Notes: generated by a model not told the origin, from the sequence alone. Shown: positions 50,875-60,963, counted from the stretch's first letter. The stretch: 64,000 bases of DNA from Clostridium_AD sp050717535 (GCF_050717535.1 NZ_JBOITM010000082.1:1-64000), one strand, 5' to 3'. Translations and numbers: made by a program.

Positions 50875-50932
50875 GATAATTAGTATAATCACTTCTAAAA
50901 GCAATTACTTTTCTATATATATCATATCCCAT
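50864..50932 (-). CDS. Leader ORF overlapping the LCP start
   Basis: An ATG at 50930-50932 with AGGAGTG 7 nt upstream opens 22 codons (MGYDIYRKVIAFRSDYTNYH and two more) and its TAA overlaps the LCP ATG by eleven bases in another frame. Since LCP itself has no ribosome site, ribosomes ending here could restart on the LCP gene. The peptide resembles nothing known to me. Confidence 0.5.
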   Translation of the reverse strand: MGYDIYRKVIAFRSDYTNYHGR

Positions 50933-51206
50933 CTGTATCACTCCTATTTTTAGTTTATGTTCAGTTTTCTTTCCCTATACGATATTTATCTAAGAGATTT
51001 AATTTTAGAATTAATCAAACTTAACTTAATCTGAATTGCCATTAAATTGATGGGCATTTGTCGATATTTTATATTAGCTATAAATAATGGTAGCATATAG
51101 TAGTCACACTTTAATCCCTGCTAACTCTCAGCCCACTCTTAATGTAATCACAAATAAAACTTTTATCAGTCACACCCCAGTTAGAAACAATTAAAATATC
51201 GTATAA
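50933..51206. other. Intergenic region between tyrosine kinase and LCP genes
   Basis: About 270 bp following the tyrosine kinase terminator in the direction of transcription. It should hold a promoter for the LCP-acyltransferase unit; no box pair stands out. Confidence 0.4.
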
Positions 51207-51237
51207 AAAAACATAACGTCTTAAACCGTTATGTTTT
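51207..51237 (-). terminator. Terminator of the tyrosine autokinase gene
   Basis: Stem aaaacataacg (51207-51217) / cgttatgtttt (51227-51237), followed by T residues on the minus strand; it overlaps the stop codon region. Confidence 0.85.
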
Positions 51238-52639
51238 AATTTACCTCATTAGGTTTCTCATTATTTTTTTGTATTTTTCTTTTACCCTTTCTTCCCTTTT
51301 CTTTATCACTAGAATAGTAATCATATCCATAACCTACAAATGACTTTTTGTCCACTTTATTTAATACGATTCCAATTATTGTAGCATTGACGTTTGATAA
51401 TAGTTGTTTTGATTTTTTACAAATTTCTATTTTTGTTTGTTCAGAATTTATTACTAATATTACTCCAATTTTCTCAGTAGCCAAGGTAAGAGCATCTGTA
51501 AATGCAATTATTGGCGGAGTATCTAGTATTACGTAATCATACTTATTTTCCATTTCATTAATAAATGTCTTCATTTTTTGAGATGACAATAATTCAGATG
51601 GATTGTAATTAGCTCTTCCAGCAGTTAATACATCAAAATTGTCGTTAATTCTTATTGAAATTTCCTCTACTTTTCTTCCCCGTAAAACTACATCCGCTAA
51701 ACCCACTTCATTGTTAGTAATATTGAAGTATCTATGTACGGAAGGTTTTCTGAGATCACAATCAATAAGTAAAACGCTTTTTCCCGTCTGAGCTATGGTG
51801 GAAGCAATGTTTGTTGATACAGAAGTTTTCCCCTCTTTAGGCACTGAACTACAAACCATTAAGGTCTTTATATCTCTGTTTTCCATGGAAAACAACAAAT
51901 TTGTTCGCAATGATTTAAATGCTTCCGTAACTGGAGATTTTGGCTCTTTTTCTACAATAAGATTCACCATTTTACTTTGTTTTGGAATTAATCCTACCGT
52001 AGGTAGGTCTAAATATCGTTGTACATCTTCTTCATTCTTAATTTTGTTATTTAAATATTCACTTAGTAAGACTAACCCAATTGATACCACTAGTCCTAGC
52101 ATAAAACCCATAGAAATAATCAACTTCTTATTAGGTGATATAGGTGCTTCCGGAATTAGAGCCATGTCCATTATTTTTACACTCCCTGATGGTAAAAGCA
52201 TTTGCGATTCTTCAATAAAAGCCTGTGATAAAGCATTAGCTCCTGTTGAAGCTGTTTCTGCAGTATTGCTTTTATAAGATATCTCTATTATTTGTGTTCC
52301 TATTGCAGGTGTAATACTTATATTCAACATAAATTCTTTGACAGGTGTGCTTAACCCTAACTTTCTAATAGCATTTTCAGCTACTACCCTTGAGCTTCCA
52401 ATCTTACTGTAGGTCTTTATTAAATCCTGATACATCACTACTTCACTTTGGGTAATCTTATCCGTAGTATCCTTTCCAACAATGATTGTACACTCTGCCT
52501 CATATAAAGGCTTAATTACATAAAAGCTTAGAACACCACCAGCAAGTGTTAAAAAAATTGTTATTAATAATATAAAAATAATCCTTTTTCTGATTATTTT
52601 TAATAGTTCCTTAAGGTCTATTTCATTTTCTTCTTTCAT
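51236..52639 (-). CDS. Polysaccharide co-polymerase / tyrosine autokinase (Wzz-BY-kinase fusion)
   Basis: A 467-aa fusion controlling polymer length and export. Residues 1-200 are a Wzz/CapA-type chain-length domain with membrane segments at about 20-40 and 175-195 (KKLIISMGFMLGLVVSIGLVLL). Residues 225-430 are a BY-kinase ATPase: Walker A PKEGKTS, Walker A' VLLIDCDLRKP, and Walker B DYVILDTPP. The C-terminal YGYDYYSSDKEKGRKGKRK holds the tyrosine cluster that is autophosphorylated. In many Firmicutes these are two proteins (CpsC/CpsD); a single chain is less common. No CpsB-type phosphatase is in the window. GGAGG-like site precedes the ATG. Confidence 0.9.
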   Translation of the reverse strand: MKEENEIDLKELLKIIRKRIIFILLITIFLTLAGGVLSFYVIKPLYEAECTIIVGKDTTDKITQSEVVMYQDLIKTYSKIGSSRVVAENAIRKLGLSTPVKEFMLNISITPAIGTQIIEISYKSNTAETASTGANALSQAFIEESQMLLPSGSVKIMDMALIPEAPISPNKKLIISMGFMLGLVVSIGLVLLSEYLNNKIKNEEDVQRYLDLPTVGLIPKQSKMVNLIVEKEPKSPVTEAFKSLRTNLLFSMENRDIKTLMVCSSVPKEGKTSVSTNIASTIAQTGKSVLLIDCDLRKPSVHRYFNITNNEVGLADVVLRGRKVEEISIRINDNFDVLTAGRANYNPSELLSSQKMKTFINEMENKYDYVILDTPPIIAFTDALTLATEKIGVILVINSEQTKIEICKKSKQLLSNVNATIIGIVLNKVDKKSFVGYGYDYYSSDKEKGRKGKRKIQKNNEKPNEVN

Positions 52640-52714
52640 GACTGACCTCCATTTAATTGTTGTTATTATATATACATGTTATGCATTTTATTGCTAAATA
52701 GAATTTTAAGCATT

Positions 52715-53740
52715 TTATTTTACTCCATAATACTCTACATACCAGTCCGCAAACCTTTGTAGCCCTTTCTCTATTGTCGTAGATGGTTTAAATCCTATAG
52801 CTTCCTGTAACAAATTAGTAGATGCATATGTTACAGGTACATCCCCTTGTTTCATAAGCTCAAATACCTTATCAAAGATTACTTCTCTGCCTGTAGCCTT
52901 GCTTAAACATTTTTCCAATGTTTCTATAAATGTCATCAGCTTTTCAGGGCTGTTGTTTCCAATGTTAAATACTTTATTAGGAACTGCCTCTAACGAAGGA
53001 TTGCTAAGAAGTCTTTCAATTCCTTCTACAACATCATCTATATAGGTAAAATCTCTATACAAGTCATGTTCAAAATCACCATTGTTAAAAATCTTAATGG
53101 GTTCCGTTGCAAAATATTTCTGGGCAAACCCAAAATATGCCATATCCGGCCTTCCCATAGGTCCATAAACGGTAAAAAACCTAAGTCCTGTTGCAGGAAT
53201 CTTATAAAGATGACTATAGGTATGAGCCATTAATTCATTGGATTTCTTTGTCGCTGCATAAAGAGATATGGGTTGATCTACAAAATCTGATTCTTCAAAT
53301 GGCACTTTTTTACTAGAACCATAGACTGAACTGGAGGATGCATATACAAGATGATCTACAGGATAAAATCTACAAGCTTCAAGAACATTAAAAAAACCGA
53401 TGATATTGCTTTGTATATATACATCTGGATTCTCAATGGAATACCTAACGCCAGCCTGTGCTGCTAAATTCACTACAATATTAGGTCTATAATTTTCAAA
53501 GGTATTCATCATCATAGCCTTGTCTGATATATCTCCTTTAATGAAGGTAAACTTCTCATAAGGTTTTAGCTTTTTTAAACGAGTATTTTTAAGCTCCACA
53601 TCATAATAATCGTTTATATTATCAATTCCAATCACCTGGCAACCTTGCTCCAAGAGCTTTAGAGATAGATAAAATCCTATGAAACCTGCAACTCCGGTAA
53701 TAAGATATGTTTTATTTGTATCTAAACATTTATAACTCAA
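52715..53740 (-). CDS. UDP-glucuronate 4-epimerase-like SDR
   Basis: A 341-aa NAD-dependent epimerase probably making UDP-galacturonate from UDP-glucuronate. The NAD site is TGVAGFIGFYLSLKLLEQG, the catalytic Ser motif YASSSSVYG and Tyr-Lys in YAATKKSNE. NDYYDVELKNTRL near residue 44 and GVRYSIENPDVYIQSN are characteristic of the CapI/LpsL-type UDP-glucuronate epimerases. RFFTVYGPMGRPDMA is also matched. It sits 27 bp after the UDP-glucose dehydrogenase gene, which makes its substrate. Confidence 0.88.
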   Translation of the reverse strand: MSYKCLDTNKTYLITGVAGFIGFYLSLKLLEQGCQVIGIDNINDYYDVELKNTRLKKLKPYEKFTFIKGDISDKAMMMNTFENYRPNIVVNLAAQAGVRYSIENPDVYIQSNIIGFFNVLEACRFYPVDHLVYASSSSVYGSSKKVPFEESDFVDQPISLYAATKKSNELMAHTYSHLYKIPATGLRFFTVYGPMGRPDMAYFGFAQKYFATEPIKIFNNGDFEHDLYRDFTYIDDVVEGIERLLSNPSLEAVPNKVFNIGNNSPEKLMTFIETLEKCLSKATGREVIFDKVFELMKQGDVPVTYASTNLLQEAIGFKPSTTIEKGLQRFADWYVEYYGVK

Positions 53741-53767
53741 TCTTTTCCCTCCTTAAAATATTAATCT

Positions 53768-55123
53768 TTATCTTCCAATAGAATAATACTCCACCCCGGC
53801 TTCTTTCATCTCTTCCACTCCATAAATATTTCTTCCATCGTATACCAAAGGTGTTCTCATAAGATTTTTATATTCCTCTGGTAATACTCTTTTAATTTCA
53901 TTCCACTCAGTAAAAATAAAGCAGACATTAGCTTCTTTTAGAGCTATCTCTATATCATCAACATACTTTATGCTACCTTGTCTGTTTTCCCCTTCTGGAT
54001 AAATTCTTTTAAAGTTTTTCTTACCTACAGGGTCATAGGCATAAATTTCTGCCCCTTGCTCTAATAATAAAGGCACATTTTCAAGGGATGGTGCTTCTCT
54101 TAAATCGTCTGTTCCTGGCTTGAAGGTTAGTCCAAGGATAGCTACTTTTAAACCATTAAAGGTAATAAGACGTCTACAAGCCTTCTTATATAACATAGTC
54201 TTTTGGTCTTTATTCACATCAATAGCCGCTTTAATAGTTCTAAGTTCATACCCGTTTTGTTTTGCTAGATACTCAAGAGCTCTTGTATCCTTAGGAAAAC
54301 AGGAACCACCATAACCGATACCTGCATTTAAAAACTTACTTCCAATACGTTCATCGTAGCTCATACCTCTAGCTACATCTTGAATATTAGCACCTACCAA
54401 CTCACAAAGGTTAGCCATATCATTGGTATAAGATATTTTAAGGGCAAGAAAGTCATTAGCTGCATACTTTATCATTTCAGCTGACCTTCTACTGACAGAT
54501 ACTACAGGTAAATCAAATGGCTCATAGATCTTCATGAGCATATCTTCTGCCCATTTACTTTCTGTTCCTATAATTATTCTTGCAGCATGAAGTGTATCAT
54601 GCACTGCTGTGCCTTGAGCTAAGAACTCAGGGTTTGATGCTACTTCTACTCTAATTATTTTATTGAAACCTTCACCATTACCAACGCAAATCTCACCATC
54701 ATGAGGCAGAAAATCTTTTATAAACTGCTCAACCTTATCATTAGTACCTACAGGCACTGTAGATTTTACCACTACAAGACAATCCTTTTCTATGGTTTCA
54801 GCTATTTGCCTTGCAACAGTAGCTATGAATCTTAGATTAGCAGAACCATCTGGCTGTTCTGGAGTTCCTACCCCAATAAAGATAGCATCTGCCTCTCTAT
54901 AGGCTGATTCATAATCCGTTGTGTAACAAAGTCTACCTGCTGCATAATTCTTCTGCATCAGTTCTTCCAAATCTGCTTCATAGATTGGAGAGACTCCTTG
55001 TTTCATTTTATTTATTTTATTTTCATCAATATCTACACAGGTAACTTGATGACCTACTTCTGCAAAACATACCCCTGCCACGAGGCCAACATAGCCTGTC
55101 CCTGCTACTGCTATTTTATACAT
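53768..55123 (-). CDS. ugd: UDP-glucose 6-dehydrogenase
   Basis: A 451-aa enzyme that oxidises UDP-glucose to UDP-glucuronate with two NAD+. The N-terminal NAD site is AVAGTGYVGLVAGVCFAEVGH. FIGVGTPEQPDG and STVPVGT follow, and the catalytic cysteine motif is GYGGSCFPKDTRAL. The C-terminal domain (LTFKPGTDDLREAPS) binds the sugar nucleotide. It is followed closely by the uronate epimerase gene, giving a two-step pathway to uronic acid donors. Confidence 0.95.
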   Translation of the reverse strand: MYKIAVAGTGYVGLVAGVCFAEVGHQVTCVDIDENKINKMKQGVSPIYEADLEELMQKNYAAGRLCYTTDYESAYREADAIFIGVGTPEQPDGSANLRFIATVARQIAETIEKDCLVVVKSTVPVGTNDKVEQFIKDFLPHDGEICVGNGEGFNKIIRVEVASNPEFLAQGTAVHDTLHAARIIIGTESKWAEDMLMKIYEPFDLPVVSVSRRSAEMIKYAANDFLALKISYTNDMANLCELVGANIQDVARGMSYDERIGSKFLNAGIGYGGSCFPKDTRALEYLAKQNGYELRTIKAAIDVNKDQKTMLYKKACRRLITFNGLKVAILGLTFKPGTDDLREAPSLENVPLLLEQGAEIYAYDPVGKKNFKRIYPEGENRQGSIKYVDDIEIALKEANVCFIFTEWNEIKRVLPEEYKNLMRTPLVYDGRNIYGVEEMKEAGVEYYSIGR

Positions 55124-55191
55124 AATATATTACCTACCTTTGGTTATAATTATTATAAATAGTTTTAGTTATCTTTGCCATTAACCATTCC

Positions 55192-56661
55192 TTATTTGCC
55201 TTTCGCCAGTCTAGGTTTCAATTTTATTAATATTCCATTCATTTCTTTTCGAATATTGGAAAATAGATATAACACTCCCCAATAAAATAAAGAGCATATT
55301 ATAATTGATACAATGCTCCATAACAAACCTTTACTTATTTGTTGTAGTAAATAGCCCAATACTCCCATAGCCACTGCAGAAATAAACGCTGGAAATACAT
55401 TTTTAATTGTTTTGATTATTGGAATTCCTATTGCAACCTTCATTATTATTAAATGTACTACCACAAACTCCATACGTATCCAGGATCTTGCATAAACAAG
55501 TGGCCAAAATCCATATTTAGAACTAATTATGCAAGTTGGAACAAGAACAAGTAAATGTAATAATTGAGCTAAAAATGATAACTTGGGCCTCCCTTTAGCC
55601 CTATATACCTCACTAGAAAAGTATCCAAATACTATCGTTATTGCACTTGTAAAAGCCCATATGCCTACTACCCCGCTGGCTTCATTCCATTTACTTCCTA
55701 AAAGTATTTTTGTCGCTAAATCACTATATAAATACACTCCTATACCAAGGGGAAATATAAAAACCGAAGCAATCCTCTGTGTATTAAAATACATTCGATT
55801 AAATTTATCAGAATCATTCTGCAAACGAGACAAAGCTGAGAAAAGCACTGGTACTATTGATGCGGTTATTAATGACATAAGAGTATTTACCATAGCAGTA
55901 GATGTCTTATATATTCCTAAATAATACTGATTCAAAGAATTTCCAATTATAAAGGCATCCACCCACATAGTAAGCCAAATTGAAATAGCTTCAATTAATG
56001 ACCATATACTAAAAGATAGCATGTCAATTAATATTTCTTTACTATAAAAAAACTTGGGCTTCCATTTAGACTTAATTGTAAGTATAATAGCATTAAAAAG
56101 CTGACTACAAATTGTCCCAATAATAAGAGCCCAATAACTAAAACCTAATAATGCAAGAGGAATTGTAATAATAAAAGGTATTAAAATCAAATATAAGCGC
56201 ACTATGAGAAGAGTTTTAAAATCAAAATGTCTCCTGTATAGGGCCATTTGTATACTTGAAAATGCTGTAATTGGTAGTTGAATACATGCAATCATGATAA
56301 CATTTCCTAAGCCAGGATTTCCAACTGATAAAGCAAGCTTATTGCGAAAAAAAATTATAACTCCCCATAAAAAAAACGATATTCCTAAGTTTGTCCAGAA
56401 AGCCACGTTGACGCATTTATATTTTTCTTCATTATTTTTAAATTCATGTTGTACCAAATATTTCTGAAAGCCTGCATCAGTTAGCATATCTGCAAAACTA
56501 AAAATCATTGTTACCGTAGCCACAACTCCAAAAGCTTCAGGAGAAATTACCCTAGCTAAAATCATATTGGTAATAGGACTGACTATTTTTGCAGCTATTT
56601 CCGTAATTGATGACCACTTAGTTGCGTTTACAATTTTATTTTTAAGATTTTCTTCTTTCAC
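55192..56661 (-). CDS. Wzx-type polysaccharide flippase (MOP superfamily)
   Basis: A 489-aa membrane protein with about 14 membrane segments, of the Polysacc_synt family. The N-terminus NATKWSSITEIAAKIVSPI, then ARVISPEAFGVVA and FADMLTDAGFQKYLVQ, match TuaB/Wzx-type exporters that flip lipid-linked repeat units. It starts with GTG 11 nt after AAGGAG and overlaps the capA-like gene by 20 bp. With the polymerase at 58712 it defines a Wzx/Wzy-type pathway. TuaB of Bacillus exports teichuronic acid. Confidence 0.92.
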   Translation of the reverse strand: MKEENLKNKIVNATKWSSITEIAAKIVSPITNMILARVISPEAFGVVATVTMIFSFADMLTDAGFQKYLVQHEFKNNEEKYKCVNVAFWTNLGISFFLWGVIIFFRNKLALSVGNPGLGNVIMIACIQLPITAFSSIQMALYRRHFDFKTLLIVRLYLILIPFIITIPLALLGFSYWALIIGTICSQLFNAIILTIKSKWKPKFFYSKEILIDMLSFSIWSLIEAISIWLTMWVDAFIIGNSLNQYYLGIYKTSTAMVNTLMSLITASIVPVLFSALSRLQNDSDKFNRMYFNTQRIASVFIFPLGIGVYLYSDLATKILLGSKWNEASGVVGIWAFTSAITIVFGYFSSEVYRAKGRPKLSFLAQLLHLLVLVPTCIISSKYGFWPLVYARSWIRMEFVVVHLIIMKVAIGIPIIKTIKNVFPAFISAVAMGVLGYLLQQISKGLLWSIVSIIICSLFYWGVLYLFSNIRKEMNGILIKLKPRLAKGK

Positions 56662-57784
56662 TCACATTTTCTCCTTTTAAGCAAGCCAATACCAACTCTC
56701 GATGAGCCTCACATTCGATATAATTTTGCATTGCTAATAATCTCTTTTTATTATACTTTCTTTTCACAAGCATTCCATTTAATATTCTTCTATCTATTCG
56801 TGATAACCATTTACCTAATCCAAAAAAGTTTCTTATATATAACAAATAATTCTCTTGTGAAAATTTTTCATACTGTCGTTCAATGAATCCTTCTTGTAAT
56901 ATTTCATCTGAACGCTTATGAAATGCTAATAATATTTCTTCTGCTACTTCACCTTTAGCTAGGCGTACACAATTTTCTGATTTCACTATTGGAATATATT
57001 CTATATTAAGTCCATCCTTAATATCAATATTTATTAATAAGCTTGTCTTCCAATACTCACTGCCCGAATCATCAAACAAGAAATTTCCCTGACCATATAC
57101 AATAGTTGCACCTTCATATTTCTCTAAGCAACCAATACAATGACTATGCTGACATACAACTAAATCTGCTCCCTTTTGAACCATCTTCCTGCATACTTTC
57201 TGCAGATATGGTGATGGGTAGCGATAATGCTCTTTACCGCCATGATACAGAACGATAACATAGTCGCATTCTGCTTTTAGATTTCTTATATGATCAAGGC
57301 TTTCTAAATAATCAAAGGGATTTGCGCCATAAGTATTCTCAGTTGCTATAGAAAATTCATGCTCTGCACAAGTGTATACACCTATTTTAAAGCCAGTTTG
57401 TTGAAATATATAAGGCTTACTCGCTTCATATAAATTATCTCCTACTCCAACAAAGGGTATATTATTCTTATTCAAGATACATTGAGTTGATTTAATTCCT
57501 TGCTTCCCTTGATCAAAAATATGGTTGTTTGCCAATGTAAGTAACGAAGGATTAAGAGCCTTTATTCCTTTTATAGTTTTTATGGAAGCAATAAGATTAG
57601 GTCCACACTTAGCGATTGGAGTTTCTTTATCTGTAAGTGGCACTTCTAAATTAAAAATCCGAATATCGGTAGAATTCCATAGTGAAAGTAATTCTTTGCC
57701 AAGTAAAGCGGCTGTGTCAGCATTACTAAATAAATCTGTATTTGATTTAGTTGGTACTAAGTCACCTGCTATTAGTAATTGCAT
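56642..57784 (-). CDS. CapA family protein (metallophosphatase-like)
   Basis: A 380-aa protein of the CapA/PgsA family linked to poly-gamma-glutamate and other capsules. It has no signal peptide; the fold begins MQLLIAGDLVPT with metal-ligand Asp and continues with FNLEVPLT, LLTLANNHIFDQG (Asn-His), VLYHGGKEHY, and VVCQHSHCIGCLE with later metal ligands, then VYGQGNFLFDD. AGGAGG precedes the ATG. Family members occur with ligases that attach amino acids to polymers; here two TupA-like ATP-grasp genes lie in the same operon. Confidence 0.88.
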   Translation of the reverse strand: MQLLIAGDLVPTKSNTDLFSNADTAALLGKELLSLWNSTDIRIFNLEVPLTDKETPIAKCGPNLIASIKTIKGIKALNPSLLTLANNHIFDQGKQGIKSTQCILNKNNIPFVGVGDNLYEASKPYIFQQTGFKIGVYTCAEHEFSIATENTYGANPFDYLESLDHIRNLKAECDYVIVLYHGGKEHYRYPSPYLQKVCRKMVQKGADLVVCQHSHCIGCLEKYEGATIVYGQGNFLFDDSGSEYWKTSLLINIDIKDGLNIEYIPIVKSENCVRLAKGEVAEEILLAFHKRSDEILQEGFIERQYEKFSQENYLLYIRNFFGLGKWLSRIDRRILNGMLVKRKYNKKRLLAMQNYIECEAHRELVLACLKGENVSERRKS

Positions 57785-58704
57785 TCTATATCCTCCTGTT
57801 CTTTGTCATTTTTTTCTATTGGCAGGTCAATCCAACTTCCCAGTAAATAATCATATTCTTCTTGGTCAAAAGGAGCAAACCCAGATCCATCAAAAAATGT
57901 AACTTCTCCAAAGTATAGTTTATTTCGCACAACAAACCAATCAATCCTAGCATGGTATAAATCAGAAGCCAACTTCTCTGATAATTGAATCATTTTTTCA
58001 AATTGTTGTGGTTTCTCATACACAAAATCAGATATTGTACCATCTTGCGATATTATTGTTTTATTCCACTTTTCATCATAGAAATCTTGCTTATGATTAC
58101 CATATCTATCAATATGTACTTCAATAAGTTTTGCTTTCCCATTAAAGCATAAAACTTTATAATCATCCGGTGTATTATCTGTTTCTGAAATAAATTTTTC
58201 ACAAACAATTCTTGGCTTAACATTTTTGTATGGCCATTCTCTTCCAAACCAATACCAGTTGTTTTTTATCCATTTGTTTAATTTTATTTTCGAAACTTCT
58301 AAATCTAATTTATCTTTATCTATACAGATAATGTTAGACCCTGACCCATGCGTGCATTTCAACACAAATTTATTAGGAATTATATCCCAATTAATTTCTT
58401 CTACGTTTTCATATACACAAATAAGTGGAATTAAAAATTCTCCACCTATAGTTTCATCTATATATGATCTTACAGCATATTTATCTACGTACTTAGAATA
58501 TTCTTGTTTTCTATCATTTAGCTTTAGCCATTGCAATTTTTCATTGAAAGTCTTTGGATTTTTTAAATCTAATCTGTAGCCCATCATGCTTCTAAACATA
58601 ATTTTTAAATAAGTTTCATCTTTAAGCCATTTAAAACATCCTTTATAAGCAAAGTACACAAAAATTTTATAAGGATTTTTAAGTAAACTAAAAATACGTT
58701 TCAT
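57772..58704 (-). CDS. TupA-like ATP-grasp protein, first copy
   Basis: A 310-aa ATP-grasp enzyme of the TupA-like family, named after the teichuronopeptide gene tupA of Bacillus halodurans. Typical blocks are NPKTFNEKLQWLKLNDR, YSKYVDKYAVRSYI, FVLKCTHGSGSNIICIDK (ATP-binding loop), KPRIVCEKFI, DYKVLCFNGK and the C-terminal GEVTFFDGSGFAPF with metal-binding Glu. Enzymes of this fold make amide or peptide bonds with ATP, so it may join an amino acid to a uronic acid. Overlaps capA-like gene by 13 bp. A second copy is at 62069. Confidence 0.85.
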   Translation of the reverse strand: MKRIFSLLKNPYKIFVYFAYKGCFKWLKDETYLKIMFRSMMGYRLDLKNPKTFNEKLQWLKLNDRKQEYSKYVDKYAVRSYIDETIGGEFLIPLICVYENVEEINWDIIPNKFVLKCTHGSGSNIICIDKDKLDLEVSKIKLNKWIKNNWYWFGREWPYKNVKPRIVCEKFISETDNTPDDYKVLCFNGKAKLIEVHIDRYGNHKQDFYDEKWNKTIISQDGTISDFVYEKPQQFEKMIQLSEKLASDLYHARIDWFVVRNKLYFGEVTFFDGSGFAPFDQEEYDYLLGSWIDLPIEKNDKEQEDIECNY

Positions 58705-58711
58705 TTATCTT

Positions 58712-59905
58712 TCACCGTCTTTCTATCTTCAATCTAATTTTACCTATTTTTATAGCTGCAATAGTGTATATTGTAAATATAATGGTTGCTCTATCAAAAT
58801 ATGTTACCATACCATACTCAGCAAAAATTAATATTAATGTAATTGTTGTAAATAACTTTGTATAAGATTTTTCTTCTACTTTCATATGGAATCCTTTAAT
58901 TATTATAATAATATAATTAATATAATAAATTACAAATCCAATAATTCCAGACGAAAATAATATCTCAATAAAGTTATTGTGAGAATAAACTCCATAAGAA
59001 CCATCAATAAGTGCAAAACAATCTAATCCATAACCACGCCAAGGATTATCTTTTATATAATCCCACCCTAGGTTTATATAACTAATTCTTGAAACAAGAG
59101 ACCCCTCCTCAATTTCATTAGAAGAAAACATACTAAAACCTGCTTGAACTCTGTTTCCTATTATGTTATATAAAGTTGGAACATTCATTATTAAGAGATA
59201 ACATATAACTACCATAAGCATAATACTAACTGTATGCTTAAATTTTTTCCTAGGATAAAGCAAATATAAAATGATAACATATCCAATTGCCATCATCAAC
59301 AGCCCTTTGCGTGATCCAGTAAATAAAACAACTATTCCAAACCACATTAATTTTCTTAAATCTTTTCTAGTATTTAATTTTAAGTAATTAAATAAAACCA
59401 TTAAAAATGATATTGCAGCATAAATTGCTATTTCATTAGCATTAATACCTATTGCATTACCAAGTCTGTCTTTGAATAATGTAGGTAGTGATATAGCAAC
59501 TATTATTACCGTAAGTAACATCGTAACATTTATGAATTGTCTTATCGTAACAAATAAATTGTTCCTTAGTACTACATAATTAAACATAAAAAAATATAAA
59601 ATCAGATTCAGCACCAAAGTTCGGAGCATAGCACTTGCCACAATAGAATCAATTGCTTTATTTTCACTTATATTGAAAAAATTATATATAATGAATAATA
59701 CATACAAAAGAAAATAGTAGTTACCATGAATTTTTTTCTTTTCTACCATAAGAAAAATTGTAGACAAACCAAAGGCAATTAAACTAATTATATTGATTTT
59801 ACTATGCACAAACGCAAATTCCGTAATTATAAAAAATATGAAACAAATATCTGAAAAACTTTCTATAATAGTTACTCTATTTTTTTTTGGTACATATAAA
59901 CTCAA
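58712..59905 (-). CDS. O-antigen ligase/polymerase-type (Wzy-like) membrane protein
   Basis: A 397-aa membrane protein with about eleven membrane segments and a larger loop near residues 265-310. That loop has SYINLGWDYIKDNPWRGYGLDCF, the Wzy_C/WaaL-type motif with H-x-N-F (SHNNFIEILFSSGIIG). It should polymerise repeat units outside the cell. I start at TTG 59905, where GGAGG lies 7 nt upstream; a longer reading would run deeper into the neighbouring gene. It overlaps the glycosyltransferase gene by 29 bp. Confidence 0.85.
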   Translation of the reverse strand: MSLYVPKKNRVTIIESFSDICFIFFIITEFAFVHSKINIISLIAFGLSTIFLMVEKKKIHGNYYFLLYVLFIIYNFFNISENKAIDSIVASAMLRTLVLNLILYFFMFNYVVLRNNLFVTIRQFINVTMLLTVIIVAISLPTLFKDRLGNAIGINANEIAIYAAISFLMVLFNYLKLNTRKDLRKLMWFGIVVLFTGSRKGLLMMAIGYVIILYLLYPRKKFKHTVSIMLMVVICYLLIMNVPTLYNIIGNRVQAGFSMFSSNEIEEGSLVSRISYINLGWDYIKDNPWRGYGLDCFALIDGSYGVYSHNNFIEILFSSGIIGFVIYYINYIIIIIKGFHMKVEEKSYTKLFTTITLILIFAEYGMVTYFDRATIIFTIYTIAAIKIGKIRLKIERR

Positions 59906-60962
59906 TATAGTACCTCCACTTTTCCGCCACAACATTACAATTTAACCTTTCTCTAATTTCTTTTGCATTTTCTCCGAGTTTTTCTGATAATTCCTTTGAT
60001 TCCGCCACTTTACACATTGCTTCAGTCAGTGCATCCACATCGTCAACCTGTACAAGCAATCCGTTCTTGTCATTATCAATCAACTCTGCTGAACCACCAG
60101 ACGGACAATCAGTAGAAATAACAGGCATTCCCATTGCCATTGCTTCTATAACCACATTAGGCATTCCCTCATAATCAGAGCTTAAAACAAACATTGATGC
60201 TCCTCTCATTTGCTCTAATAGATTCCTAGTGCTTCCTGGAAAGTCGTATACATCTTTTGGCAAAAGGGAAGCTGCTAAACTAATCAACTCTTTTTTTAAA
60301 GAACCTTCTCCGTATATCGTCAATACATAATCTGAATGATTTTTATAAAACTTTGAAAAAGCTCTAATTAATAAAGGGAAATTCTTTTGCTTATCCAATC
60401 TACCAGCTCCTACAATCTCCTTACGTCTCTTACCTTCCCAAGGCTCGGGAATTCGCTCTAAATCCAATGGGTTAGGTAAAATTATTCCCTTTGTTCGTAT
60501 ATTTAACGAAAAAAAACTTGCTGCTTGCTCTGTTTGAAAAATAAAGCCTGAAGCAAAAGGATAAAATAGCTTACGCATAAATCGAGTTACCTTTTTCCAT
60601 GGCATAACCCATGGATTATTTCGTTCAGACACAATTACAGGTATATTGGTTCCGATAAGTGTGGGGATAACATATATGCCAATCTCTTCAGGAAGGGTTA
60701 ATACAATATCAGGCTTCTCATGATTAATGTATAGTCTTAGCTGCTTATATTTTAGAAACTTATCAGTGTATGAATTACTTGACATCCTTCCAATTGTATG
60801 TACTTTTACTGTTCTATCAAGTTGATAAAAAATCTCTTCGTTATCAAGAGTAACAATAGTACATTGAATACCTGCTCTGCTAAAATTATTTGCTAGTTGT
60901 GAGATCACACGTTCTGCACCGCCGGCCATCATATTTCTTGTTACAAATACAAGTTTTTTCAT
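59877..60962 (-). CDS. Glycosyltransferase family 4 (cluster gene 4)
   Basis: A 361-aa GT-B fold glycosyltransferase. N-terminal MAGGAERVISQLANNFS is the acceptor-side loop; the donor-binding half has GRLDKQKNFPLLIRAF and the E-x7-E motif in SSDYEGMPNVVIEAMAMG. This resembles GalNAc/hexose transferases of the PglH/WbnK type. The start is the ATG at 60962 following AGGTGG; an ATG seven codons upstream overlaps the previous gene. It overlaps the polymerase gene by 29 bp. Confidence 0.92.
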   Translation of the reverse strand: MKKLVFVTRNMMAGGAERVISQLANNFSRAGIQCTIVTLDNEEIFYQLDRTVKVHTIGRMSSNSYTDKFLKYKQLRLYINHEKPDIVLTLPEEIGIYVIPTLIGTNIPVIVSERNNPWVMPWKKVTRFMRKLFYPFASGFIFQTEQAASFFSLNIRTKGIILPNPLDLERIPEPWEGKRRKEIVGAGRLDKQKNFPLLIRAFSKFYKNHSDYVLTIYGEGSLKKELISLAASLLPKDVYDFPGSTRNLLEQMRGASMFVLSSDYEGMPNVVIEAMAMGMPVISTDCPSGGSAELIDNDKNGLLVQVDDVDALTEAMCKVAESKELSEKLGENAKEIRERLNCNVVAEKWRYYIEFICTKKK

Positions 60963-60963
60963 A

